NCBI RefSeq assembly: GCF_027943255.1
Contig: NC_072895.1
Coordinates: forward strand, 20,124,001-20,188,000
DNA: 64,000 nt
Source of the DNA: Anastrepha obliqua
Lineage: Eukaryota > Arthropoda > Insecta > Diptera > Tephritidae
Reading direction: 5' to 3'
Every line of letters begins with the position of its first letter. The stretch's first letter is position 1. Below are positions 47,819-57,329 of the stretch, piece by piece. The translations under genes and the position numbers were made by a program. Under the pieces are notes generated by a model. The model was given only the letters and a program-made list of their open reading frames with translations, was not told the origin of the DNA and searched no databases.

Positions 47819-48274
47819 CATACAAGGTTCATTCAAAAAGTTGTCAGCCCTTGAAAAATAGTCTTCACATGGACAATGGACACAGTTATAGCTAGTTCTA
47901 CTGAATCGATTTTGATGAAATCAAATTTAAATGACGAATAATTGATGTTCTTATCGTATGAACTACGATCAGTTGGAAAAAAAAATATTTTTAATGATAA
48001 TTTAATTTAATAATTAAAAAAAAATATTTTTTTCGGACCATTAAAGTAGAAAAAAGAGTCGAAAAACGATTTTTCATCTTTGAACGTGCGCCATTTTGTG
48101 AATTTTTTTTAAGGTCGTAGTTCACATGGTAACTACATTCAAACTGTGGAAGAAACTTTTTGCCTTTTTGATTTCAGACACCTGTGAGTCTCGGAATCGG
48201 TGTCGCCAGCGACAAACCTTATTTAAAAATACCAATGTTTGAAGCCTCACAACTTTTTGAACGAACTTTGCATG
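47819..48274. mobile_element. 456 bp inverted-repeat element (mariner-like MITE)
   Basis: The left end CATACAAGGTTCATTCAAAA and the complement of the right end, CATGCAAAGTTCGTTCAAAA, match over about 30 bp including AAAAGTTGT. The inside is AT-rich and noncoding. The terminal sequence looks like mariner-type ends, and a mariner fragment lies 120 bp away at 48395, so it may be a deletion derivative. No clear target duplication is visible. Confidence 0.65.
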
Positions 48275-48394
48275 GCAAAAAACGAAAATTTTTATTTTTT
48301 AAAATGAATCAAAAAATGAAAAACTCAAAACAAAAATAAAAATATATTTTTTTGGTTCCCTTTTACACGCTTTTAAAGAAACACCCAAAAATCA

Positions 48395-48760
48395 CCATTT
48401 CAAATGAGGCGAGGGCTTGTAGTGAGCATCTGAAAGGGGTGCAAAATACGCTTCCACAGCAGTTATGAATGCATCATTTGATGGAACACGATTTCCACAC
48501 ATTAATTTTTTTAGGTTTGGAAACAGATGTAACTTGCTAGGGACCAAATCTGGTGAATACGGCGGATGCTTCAACAATTTGAACTTTAGCTCATGGAATT
48601 TAGCCATAGGCAAAATACTCGTGAGGCTCGGTGCATTGATTTTTTTCTTTTTCAAAGTGGGTCTTTTTCACGATTTATTTCTTTCACCTGGTCTAAAAGG
48701 TTACCCAAATTTTCTTTCTTTATTTAATTTATCAGTTTGCAAGTAATCCACAAATCAAAT
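48395..48760 (-). pseudogene. Mariner transposase C-terminal fragment
   Basis: The minus-strand frame 48655-48392 reads INAPSLTSILPMAKFHELKF and HPPYSPDLVPSKLHLFPNLK, then NDAFITAVEAYFAPLSDAHY. The third catalytic Asp is replaced (VPSKLH for APSDYH). Only the final third of the protein is present; upstream to about 48760 there is no readable match. Confidence 0.7.
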
Positions 48761-49162
48761 TCCTTTCTCATCCCAAAAAACTGATGCAAACTGTTTTCCG
48801 TTTTATGAAAACCCAACAATGAAGAAATCACTGGGCTGAATGGTTCTTTTCCATTTCTGGGGAATGCAGCATTTATTGGATCGTTTGATGCCAACTAAAG
48901 CAAAGTTTTGAAAAAGCTGTCCAACGGCGGGTTAAATTCATTAGTACTGTTGCGGAGACAAAGTAGTTCGTGGTAAATATTTCAATCATGCATACTTGCA
49001 ACCCTGTACTTGTATTTCTCTTTTTGTCATTCTTATCATTCTTAATAAAGTTAGTCGTTAAACAGTATTTGAATTCCTCGGTTCTTTAAGTACCTTTTCC
49101 CATTTTACTCTAAGGATTTTTTTTATTTTTGTAAGCATTTTCGTAGGTAGACTGGCAGTTGT
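48761..49162. other. No gene seen
   Basis: AT-rich, with nothing recognised. It ends at the poly-T tract. Confidence 0.4.
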
Positions 49163-49655
49163 TTTTTTTTTTTTTTTTTTTTTTTTTTTTGGGTATGCGG
49201 ACCTGGGAGGTGGAATCTCCTAAAGATACGTATGAGCCGACTCATACGTATGCCCGATTCACATGCGATATTCCTCGGCTCGTTCTGGACTAAGTTTCGC
49301 AGTGTCTGTGGACTAAACCACCCCATCGCCTCGCTGTTCTGCTTTTTCCCCCTCGGGTTTTACCAGTTAAGATATTACTTCGAGGGGGCAGGATGTGTTT
49401 ATTCACTTATTTGGCTGTGTTCCTTATTATCATGTCTCAGCCTTCGCATAATTGTTGAGGCTACGTTACAAACATAGTTTCACAGTTCTTCAGATTCTTG
49501 CATATATTGTTTTAGGCTTGCAGCCGTCATGCTCTCGCCGATATTTGAGCGCCATGTGCTTCGTTCCCATCAAATCTAGGGCATTCTAACAGGGCATGCT
49601 CAGGGGTTTCATATTTTTCTTGGTAGTATAGGCAAAATGGGGAGTCTGCGTGCTT
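49163..49655 (-). mobile_element. LINE 3' end with poly-A tail
   Basis: A run of about 30 T at 49161-49190 is the poly-A tail of a minus-strand LINE. Upstream (higher coordinates) the minus strand reads DSPFCLYYQEKYETPEHALL and ECPRFDGNEA near 49640-49545, a C-terminal zinc-binding motif, followed by a 3' UTR of roughly 350 bp. It is cut at about 49660 by the start of the next LINE. Confidence 0.7.
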
Positions 49656-49664
49656 GTATGATTT

Positions 49665-51230
49665 TATTTATTTATTTATTTAAAAGAGTAAGAGTTATTA
49701 ATAACTATTCCACTTACGAAATAAACACTGGCTGCCAGGACCTTCGGCTTATGGTATCTTAACTGGAGTAATAATATACATAGGTAAGTAATTATACAAG
49801 AGGATGGGAGAGAGCAGTTGAGGGAGTATTAGAAGATTAGTGGGTAGTGTGAGTTTGACCGGAGTATGGTTAATGGTTAATGGTAGTAAAGGGTTAAGGT
49901 ATGGGCCTTTAGCACTGCGACTATATTGATCTATTGTGCACCCTATGCTGTCTATTAACTGTTAAGTATGCTTATGAATTGTACCAGCTCCTTCTGAGGG
50001 AGTGATTGAAGATCTTCATCTATAAGCATGAACTTGTTTAAAAACCTTTTCCTTCTATGCGTCAACCCCGGACATTCGATGATGAGATGTTCTATAGAAT
50101 CCTCATTTTCGCAGCAAAATCTGCAGGTGCTGGTGTTAGTTATGCCTAATTTATGTAAGTGTTTGTTGCAGGTGAAGTGACCAGTGAGGGCGCCTGTGAG
50201 AGTGCGAATGCTCTTTTTGTTTAACGTGAGGGCCATGTTAGCTCTTTTAGCGTTGAAACTTAGGAACTTTTTGGAGTGTCTAAGACCCTCTACGTTATTC
50301 CAATGCTGATTTAATAGAGTTTTGGCCCACTATTTTACTTTTTGTTTTTGGCTGTTTTGTTAAATCCAAACATGGGACTAGGTCCGATGAAATTTACATC
50401 TGCCCCTTTTTTGGCTTGAAAGTCTGCCTTTTCGTTGTCGTCATATCCCTCATGTCCTGGTACCCAAATTAATGAAACATTGTTTTTGGATGCCAGATTA
50501 TTGAGTGCCTTGTGGCATTCTAAGAGGGTTTTTGAGTTGTAGGTATAGCTATCTGAAGCTTTTAGAACTGATTGGCTGCCCGCGAGTATTCTAATTTTTA
50601 CTCTCTTGTGGTTTCTACGTTGCACGATGTTCGCTGCTTCCATTATTGCGTATAATTCCGCTTGGAAGATGGTGGTGTCCCTGGTGAGAGTGAATGATTT
50701 GTGGATTCTGGGCCCCACTACTCCTGCTCCTACACCATAAGGTGTTTTTGATCCATCAGTGTACCATTTTTTTGAATCATCATTCATCCATTTTGGGTTT
50801 GTTTTCCACTCGATCCTCTCAGGAAAGGTAACTGTGTATCCTTTTGTAAAACAGAAGGTTGGGTCAATGTGGTCTGAAACTTGAGCCATGCTTATGGTGT
50901 TTTTGATTTGATTTAGGATACTTAGGTGACCGGTGAGGTTGCCTAACTTGAAATTTTCTTTCATGTGTAGCATGAGTGCTTGCCCAGCTGCTTCCTCTTG
51001 GATTGCTATATGAAGTGGTGGGAGATTAAGGAGTGCTTCCATGCCAGCTGTTGGGGTAGTTCTCATAGCCCCTGTGATGCATAGGCAAGCAAGCCTTTGT
51101 ACTTTTCCCAGTTTGGTTATCGCTGTTTGTTGGATAGATTTGCTCCACCATACTAGTGCCCCATACAGTATGATTGGTCTAACCATTTGGGTGTATATCC
51201 AGAGGGCCATACTAGGGCTGAGGCCCCAGG
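49665..51230 (-). pseudogene. RNase H-bearing LINE (LOA/I-like), 3' portion
   Basis: It ends in a TAAA-type tail (complement of ATTTATTTATTTATTT at about 49666-49682). The frame 51210-50335 (291 codons) gives VRPIILYGALVWWSKS, QRLACLCITGAMRTTPTAGM, then RNase H: KWYTDGSKTPYGVGAGVVG (first Asp), FQAELYAIMEA (Glu), ILAGSQSVLKAS (third box, normally SDSQ; the catalytic Asp is Gly here) and IWVPGHEGYDDNEKADFQ. A stop or frameshift near 50335 separates the C-terminus at 50236-49955 (CRFCCENEDSIEHLIIECPG). The 5' end is truncated at about 51230. Recently inserted to judge from the long open frame, but not active. Confidence 0.85.
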
Positions 51231-51234
51231 ATCT

Positions 51235-52080
51235 CCCTAGTAAGTAGTAGTCGATGAGATGTGAAGTCGTGTAGTCGTCTGAGTTTGCAAAACGGGCAGT
51301 CTGGTTTGACTGTGCCGTTTAGGATGTGAACATGGGTGGCTATAGTGTGACCGATTCGAAGGCGGGTAAATATCTTGAGGTTCTTGGAAGACATGTGTGT
51401 AGGATATATGGGCTTGATGCCAGTAGGGTTGTACTTTTTGTAGTGGTGTTGATAATTAAAATTCGGTGATTATTGGAGTTTCGTTAGAATGGTTCAATAT
51501 AGCGTCCATTACGGCTTTACTATCACTGCAAATAATGAATTTTCCGCCTTTGTTGGAGGCATAAACTACCGCTTCAAGCAATGCAGCTGCTTCCGCTGTG
51601 AATACTGAGCAGTAGGAAGGTAAAGCCCCGACTAAGATTGTGACACCAAGCTGGTTTGTGAATGCAAACGATGTACTGGTGTCTGTTTTAGATCCATCTG
51701 AACTCCCATTCGTTTCTGAAAGGAGCAACGATTTCATTGAAATGTTGGACGTATTCATTAGAGGAGGTGGACTCTTTGGGGAATTTTAGCAAATCCGCGA
51801 TAAAAATAATTTTCAGATTCAAGCCTGGTGGAAAAACTGGTATTGGTGGCAAAATCGCATCTGATGTGACATTCAGTTTGCGCATTAGTTCAACACAACG
51901 TTGTATGGTGGACGGTTTGCGGCTATTTTTATATTGTTGCTTCGCTGAGTTTGTCAGTCCAAGTAATATTTTATTTCTGCAGTGAGGAAGCTTGGGTAGG
52001 AGCATTATTGTGTTGCGGTTGACTCTGTGGGATAAATTCAAAATCCGGCTTCTACAAGAACAGCTTTTGTTGGTTATGTT
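51235..52080 (-). pseudogene. I-like LINE fragment
   Basis: The minus-strand frame 52041-51688 gives the end of the reverse transcriptase domain. 51758-51456 gives RNase H with SDGSKTDTSTSF, FTAEAAALLEAVVYAS and FIICSDSKAVMDAIL, all catalytic acids kept. 51394-51212 gives FTRLRIGHTIATHVHILNG and PDCPFCKLRRLHDFTSH, the C-terminal zinc region. Its reading then runs into the neighbouring LINE at about 51235, so the junction marks an insertion or truncation point. Confidence 0.75.
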
Positions 52081-52309
52081 CTAAACGCGCGGGTACTTCT
52101 TCCTTCTTGCCGCATGGTAAGGAGGATTTAATAATTTGATGTTTTTTGAAGTGAAAACTTCTTTAGAATCGTTGGGAGTGATTTGAGAAAAAGTGAAACG
52201 AAAAAGCGACACTCTTGGCTACGAAGCGTTATATTATATGTTGATACAAACGTAGCGACGAACTAAATAACTTTTAAACCAGCGCCGACAGCATGGCGCG
52301 ATAGCCGAG

Positions 52310-52385
52310 CGGCTAGCAATGTGAGCTTCCGATCCAAAATCCTTGGTTCGAATCACAAGAAAACATTTTTTTTTATACAGTTATT
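52310..52385 (+). mobile_element. tRNA-like SINE head or tRNA pseudogene
   Basis: GCGCGATAGCCGAGCGGCTA (A-box) and CCTTGGTTCGAATCACAAG (B-box) lie about 35 nt apart and are followed by a T-run (52367-52375) that would end polymerase III transcription. The acceptor stem is not closed, so a functional tRNA is unlikely. Confidence 0.55.
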
Positions 52386-52391
52386 TTATTT

Positions 52392-52590
52392 TACTTTATG
52401 ATATGTTTATGAGGAGCGTTTTTTCATGGCAGAAATAAACTCGGTGATTTGCCATTGCCTGCTGAGGGATGAGCGCTATTAGAAAAATAGTTTTCCTTAA
52501 TTTTGGTGTTTTCACCGAGATTGGAACTGACGTTCTCTCTGTGAATTCTGAATAGTAGTCACGCACCAACCCATTCGGCTACGTCGTTTG
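52392..52590 (-). mobile_element. tRNA-derived SINE, copy 3 (partial)
   Basis: Same family as 7938-8213. The minus strand starts CGACGTAGCCGAATGGGTTG (A-box) and continues through GTTCCAATCTCGGTGAAAAC (decayed B-box) to AAAAAACGCTCCTCATAAAC. It is truncated before the GAGCTCGGCC terminal part. It faces the tRNA-like head at 52310 tail to tail. Confidence 0.7.
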
Positions 52591-52724
52591 TTTAATTCTA
52601 CTGATGCAAAAATGAGGAAAAATATATGAATAAAGTTTGCTTACTGTTTACACATTTTCCAAAGGTGACGGAGAACCAAAAAAAAAAGTCGATTTTCAAA
52701 CAAATACGAGTGCATATGTGTAAT

Positions 52725-52830
52725 TGTGTTAGAGTCTCGGTCACGCGCCAGCAAAACCTGCGTGCATATGTGTTTGTAACATTCAAAAAAATTGTGTTAG
52801 AGTTTCGGTCACGCAGGTTTTGCTGGGGAC
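52725..52830. repeat. Paired direct and inverted repeats
   Basis: TTGTGTTAGAGTCTCGGTCA (52725) recurs at 52793 with one change. CCAGCAAAACCTGCGTG (52749-52765) has an exact inverted partner CACGCAGGTTTTGCTGG (52812-52828). A small mobile-element end or rearranged duplicate is possible; function unknown. Confidence 0.6.
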
Positions 52831-52869
52831 GCTCATAATAGCAACCGTGTGTGTATTTTTATATTCGTA

Positions 52870-53330
52870 AATATTTTCATTTTTAAATATTTACCGCAAT
52901 TATGCCGAAAAATAATGCAGAAAAGTGTCGTGAATATCAACAGAAAAAAAATCAATAAATAGCATCACGGAATTCATTCACGAAAATTTAATAAAGTATA
53001 CACCAGAAGTATCGCGGATACTTAGAAAAGATTACAATAAAGTTCCAATGATTTTAAGTGGCGATTTTAACGTATTATAAATTTTGCATTGGACACAGCG
53101 GTTCCTTCAATTGACTTTCTCAATACAACATTCAATTTAAAAATGTGTAACAATCGCACTGAATCGACAACACGATCACAAACAACAATTGACGCGGTAT
53201 TTCAAAGATATGTTGACAACATCGAAACCAAAGCATTTGTATCATATTTTAGCTATCATAAGCCACTCGTATCATTTGTTGAAATTGAAAACATTGAGGA
53301 TGAATAATAATAAAATGAAGAAAATAAAAT
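52870..53330 (+). mobile_element. Helentron-type endonuclease fragment
   Basis: A short start MPKNNAEKCREYQQKK at 52902 resembles the first residues of Helitron proteins. It is followed by FIHENLIKYTPEVSRIL and PMILSGDFNV, the conserved GDFN motif of endonuclease/exonuclease/phosphatase enzymes, then a one-frame break at 53079 and the open frame 53089-53307 (PSIDFLNTTFNLKMCNN, RSQTTIDAVFQRY, SYFSYHKPLVSFVE). Helentrons are known to carry such an endonuclease. The Rep and helicase domains are deleted here; a helicase remnant is at 32165-34070. Confidence 0.65.
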
Positions 53331-53447
53331 ATGAACTTTATAGCAATATTATAATGAACCTATAATAATCCCGCTCCTAATGCTGCTTTCGTCTTATTCT
53401 CTCTCAGTTTGTTTTAGGGAAGGTTTCACTTCTATCGCGCCTAACCG

Positions 53448-54225
53448 TTAAGCCGGCCATACACATACAGTTTCAACTGATAGTTTAAACTGAACAGTTT
53501 AAACCGTCAGTTGAAACTGTACACTGTTGAAGCAAACACACATACAGTTCAATTCTTCAGTTTTGGCAATGGATTCGAAGAAGCAAGACGATATCGCCCA
53601 TTTCGCTTTACTTTTTCGGAGTGTCTTGGTCTTGCAAGAAATCAAACAAGTCGTAATACCAGAGTGCCGGCTTGTAAATGCTATCCGCTGATGATCCAGA
53701 CTTCTTTGACGCTTCAACTTTCTTTTTCTCTTTGCGAAAAGCAGATCTCAAACTGTTCACTTTATTAATAACAGATTTCTTCGTAGCACCAGGTTCAATT
53801 TCGTCCAATTTTTTTGCTAATTTGGTATATGCATCATCTCTTTTCATACGGTCATGATAATCATGACTCTTTACTTGCCAAAGACAAAGTTCCGATCGAT
53901 ACATTTCAATAAAATCGCTAATTATTTGATTAGGTTTATTACGCGCCATCTTAACTACGCGAAAATTATACTTTTAAAAAGGAATACCACAGAATACAAC
54001 ACACCTCCTCTTAATTGAACTGAGAAATGTACAGCGAACCCCCACACACGTAATAATCAGTTTAAACTTTCAGTTTAAAAAATTGAAAATTTCATTTGTC
54101 TCAGTTCAACTGTAGAGTTGAATTGAACTGAAACTGAAATATCCACACACGTGGATGTTAGACTGTACAGTTGAATTGTACAGTTTAAACTATCAGTTGA
54201 AACTGTATGTGTGTGGCCGGCCTTA
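53448..54225 (-). mobile_element. PIF/Harbinger-like element, non-autonomous, carrying an MADF gene
   Basis: The body 53451-54222 (772 bp) is flanked by TTA on both sides (53448-53450 and 54223-54225), as in PIF/Harbinger insertions. Inverted ends of over 40 bp: AGCCGGCCATACACATACAG and the complement GGCCGGCCACACACATACAG, then TTTCAACTGATAGTTTAAAC on both. Subterminal regions carry many short repeats of CAGTTTAAAC and CAGTTGAA(A/T). The only gene is the MADF ORF at 53608-53949; no DDE transposase is present. Such elements normally encode transposase plus a Myb/SANT-type DNA-binding protein, so this copy keeps the second gene only. Confidence 0.8.
53608..53949 (-). CDS. MADF-domain DNA-binding protein of the Harbinger-like element
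   Basis: 113 codons from ATG 53949, intact. It begins MARNKPNQIISDFIEMYRSE and contains LWQVKSHDYHDRMKRDDAY and TKLAKKLDEI (about residues 23-52), KKSVINKVNSLRSAFRKEKK (56-75) and ALWYYDLFDFLQD near the end. This is the three-helix MADF (Myb/SANT-like, Adf-1 type) DNA-binding fold, close to full domain length. In PIF/Harbinger transposons such a protein helps the transposase reach the DNA and the nucleus, so here it probably binds the element's repeated ends (inference). A chance alternative is capture of a host MADF gene. Confidence 0.75.
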   Translation of the reverse strand: MARNKPNQIISDFIEMYRSELCLWQVKSHDYHDRMKRDDAYTKLAKKLDEIEPGATKKSVINKVNSLRSAFRKEKKKVEASKKSGSSADSIYKPALWYYDLFDFLQDQDTPKK

Positions 54226-54231
54226 GACTGG

Positions 54232-55225
54232 TATTTTTTTTTTTGGCACAATGCCCGTAAGTATAAAGTCCAAAATCGATTTTGGATAACAGTAAGGCCT
54301 TTGTTACGTAACCAAGTGTGTGTGAATGAACATGGGAATGCTTAGAAGATAACAACTTAATTATGTTAAGCCTTAAAAATAAGCTTATTCTAATGGCTTT
54401 ACAGTGTTTTGTATAATATTTGTACATATATTCCCTCAAACAGGCATGCTCAGTTAAGAACTGTGCCAGCATGAAATTCACGCTTCCATGTGTTCTCCGG
54501 ATCCATTTCTGTATATCGAGGATTATCGACAGAATAATTAGTGACAGAAAGTGGTTCTTCCTTCCCACTATGGTTCCATTTGGTCTGCCAATTTTGCAGA
54601 GCGATATCATCGATCCTCTGTAGGGCGTCCCTCAGTGCGGCTTTGTTACCAGATATCCACGCGTTTTTTATATGCTGGTATTTTTCTTTCTTAAATTTGA
54701 CCTTTATATCGAGGTGAATTCTGCCTGCTATTACCCCTGCTGGCTCGTCAGATATGGTCCTGTAGTCTCTAATGATTCTAACATTGCATAATCTGTACAC
54801 CCCTTGAGCCTGTCTCAAGTAGCTGGGATATTTCACTACGCGACCACACATTTACACAGCGTAAAACAGGATCGAGTTGCAAACGCTTGCTAACAATGCT
54901 CTCATTTGTGTGACTTGGTCCACTCACATTGGGTATCAGTCGCGATAAAGCCGCGCAGGATTTTGCAGCTTTGGAGCTTGCGTATTCCACATGCTTTTTA
55001 AAACTGAGTCTCCTGTCGATCATGACCTCTAAATATTTTATGGTATCTGTTGATGCTTTATTGTGACCAGCAACCTTTATTTGAAGGTTTTCAACTTTTC
55101 GTCTAGAATTTATGAGAACCAGGCACTTGTTTGTGTGTGTGTAATTACATATACCACACAATCTGAATGTACCCAGTAAACCAAAAGTTGTTGTTGTTTT
55201 TTCATTCGTACACACATACATATAT
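54232..55225 (-). pseudogene. R1-like LINE, 3' half
   Basis: The minus-strand frame 55221-54778 reads NKCLVLINSRRKVENLQIKV, DTIKYLEVMIDRRLSFKKH and SSKAAKSCAALSRLIPNVSG (palm and thumb). 54851-54450 continues SYLRQAQGVYRLCNVRIIRD, YRTISDEPAGVIAGRIHLDI and NWQTKWNHSGKE. The 3' end has a short poly-A (T-run 54233-54244) placed 7 bp from the Harbinger-like element. Truncated before the catalytic YADD box; no RNase H. Frameshifted. Confidence 0.78.
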
Positions 55226-56159
55226 GTTTTGCATCTTTATCACAGCAAGTTTGTGCAAATCACTCTCTTAGATATTTCTACGCTTTGCCGATGGTAGTTA
55301 ACACATACCTACATACGCGTGTAAGTAAATAAATTTCCGACTTAACAAACAAGTTTTCTAATAAAGCAATTTTGTGAAGAGATTGCGAAAATGTTTAATC
55401 AAAACACTGACCTCAAGCAGCTGTAGGTCCAGTTTGAGTGGCGGCAGTAAAAATTAAAAAAAAAATATGTATGTATGTATATTTTATTAAAAGTCAAAAA
55501 CAAGTTGTAAGTGGTAAGCCTTTCATACTTACTTAGTATGTACATTCACTTAGTTATATGCAGACGAGCATCTGCTTGTATAGAAAATTGAATTTTTACC
55601 TTTGCGAAATGCATTTACGTGCATTTGTGTGAGCGAGTCTGGGTGAACTTTGAACGCACGTTGATTAAATTTAAAAACCACTTTCTACTCAAACTTCATA
55701 GTCAGTTTATACTTTTTTTATCTCACTCTTTCCTTTCACTTTGGTTTTTGAATTTCTTTCACTTTTTAAATTATTTCTTCCATCCACTTTTACCCTGCAC
55801 ACTCGAAGTGTTGATAAAATGCCATGCGGTGAAAGTCTGCCTTTCCTTTACAGGTAACTGCAAAGTAGATCAACTGCATATATCGAAATTAAATTTTCTA
55901 CAGCACGCGCCAAGAATTTTCATGCTGTTTAGACTTCCTTTTGAAATATAGAAGCTGAAAATAATATAAAATCTCTTTTCGTTGCCAAAAATTATTTCAA
56001 TATTTCTGAGTTTTTATTGTGCATTTTTACGATTACTGCACGATTTCGTGCCCATTTAATTGTTTGCTTGCGTTATAAAAGCACCGAACACATAGGCCGA
56101 TGGAGTAGAAGATAGCGATTTGTGTACTTGTATGCCTGTGCTTTGCTGGCAAAGTTGTC
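55226..56159. other. No gene seen
   Basis: AT-rich. A GTAT microsatellite lies near 55468-55480. A pyrimidine-rich tract followed by ACAG/GTAACT near 55835-55855 looks like a splice site on paper but no supporting exon is found. Confidence 0.4.
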
Positions 56160-56480
56160 GCTCTAAGTTCTTTTGTCTTCTGTTGCATTTTTCTTGACTT
56201 GTTTATCCACGTCGCTGAATCGCTGCTGCAAGGCTGCTTTTGGGGACCTGGTCTTAGGACTGTTGAGTTTGTTTTTTATTGCTTTGCGCTCACTAATTAA
56301 GTTCCAGGTTCTATTTGAGAACCAGCATTTGCGCTTACTCGTACGGAATCCAATGTGGTTCTCTGCCGTCTGCAGAAACAACTGCTTAGTGCGCTCCCAA
56401 TCATTTACACAAGGTGTAGTTGAGAAAGTAGTTGTTGCAGTAGTTAACTTTGTCCTGTTAGTGTAGTGTAAATAACCGGC
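56160..56480 (-). mobile_element. RTE-type LINE, endonuclease-RT linker fragment
   Basis: The minus-strand frame 56381-56163 reads QTAENHIGFRTSKRKCWFSN, RTWNLISERKAIKNKL and SPKAALQQRFSDVDKQVKKN, the linker between endonuclease and reverse transcriptase of RTE-like ORF2 (family pattern W-S-ET--LI--RR--K). Upstream, NDWERTKQLF fits the end of the endonuclease domain. Confidence 0.65.
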
Positions 56481-56630
56481 CGTTTTCGTCTTCTAACGTT
56501 AGGCCCAGGAAACTAGCTGTTTCAACGGGTTGGGTCCACAGGGAGATGGGTGTTAGGTGAGTGGGTTTAGTGAGTCTGTGAAAAGATGGTTAGTGTCGTG
56601 CGGGGTGCCTTCACATGCCGATCATATGTA
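56481..56630 (-). mobile_element. LINE C-terminal tail interrupted by the errantivirus
   Basis: The minus strand reads CEGTPHDTNHLFTDSLNPLT, PISLWTQPVETASFLGL and LEDENGRLF in two frames, a known LINE ORF2 terminus (HDTNHLF-CP--PT-L-P-SLW). The errantivirus 5' LTR starts at 56631 within it, so the rest of this LINE should continue to the right of the element, beyond the window. Confidence 0.6.
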
Positions 56631-56927
56631 TGTTACCATGACACATGTTCATGGCACATAATATAATATCATGTATCATATTGTGAACATATCACAAAGT
56701 TGCGTCTCACGGGTAAACGACACCACACGCGCAAGACTAAAGCGCTGACCGCGCATTTCCCAAACTTACGAATTTTCCCAGCACATGCTGATGCAACGTG
56801 ACCTGGCAAAATTCTAGTTGTAATATAGAAGTAAGAATATTTTGTAAATTTAGTTTTTAAGTGAACAATAAACTGTAAAGACGTGGACTCCTGTCCACGC
56901 AAGTTTTTTAAAAAACTCAAATTAACA
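56631..56927 (+). repeat. 5' LTR
   Basis: 297 bp starting TGTTACCATGACACATGTTC and ending near ACTCAAATTAACA, with a 5-bp inverted terminus (TGTTA/TAACA). The first 20 bases contain a near-palindrome (CCATGACACATGTTCATGG). A polyadenylation signal AATAAA is at 56867-56872. The exact right boundary is inferred from the inverted terminus, because the 3' copy runs off the window. Confidence 0.88.
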
Positions 56928-56941
56928 AATGAAAAATTAAC

Positions 56942-56959
56942 TGGCGCCCGAGCAGGGAC
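56942..56959 (+). promoter_or_regulatory. Primer binding site, tRNA-Lys type
   Basis: TGGCGCCCGAGCAGGGAC, 14 bases after the inferred LTR end, is complementary (one likely mismatch) to the 3' end of a lysine tRNA, the primer for minus-strand DNA synthesis. The 14-base gap is somewhat long, so the LTR might extend a little further right. Confidence 0.85.
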
Positions 56960-57329
56960 CGCGCGCGAAAAGTAATAAAAGCCCGAAAAATAAAAAGTAC
57001 GGCTACGCGAAACGTCGTGATTAAGCTAGAAAAAATAAAGTGAAGTAAAAGCGACAATTCGCAAGAGACAAGTGGGATAACAAGTGACGCCGAAGGACCC
57101 GAGTACCACAGGAAAAAGGAGAATACTGAAGCATCCAACAAACATCCACATGCAGCGCTGGACCCTAACGTGAGATTACTTTTAAGATATATTATTTCTT
57201 AATTATAAAAAAAATATTGTGAAAAAAAAAATTAGTGAAAATTTGAAAAAGAATTAAAGAGTGAAAAAAATTTTTAAACTTTGAGGAAATTAAAAAATTA
57301 ACATTTGTAAGAGTGAAAAAATATTTCCA

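Noticed and set aside
49163..52080. One LINE split by insertion of the LOA-like LINE
   Set aside because: Both flanking parts contain the same C-terminal zinc-binding region, so they cannot be two halves of one element; they are separate fragments.
55835..55860. Splice site pair near ACAG/GTAACT
   Set aside because: Acceptor and donor coincide with no open exon between them and no protein similarity.
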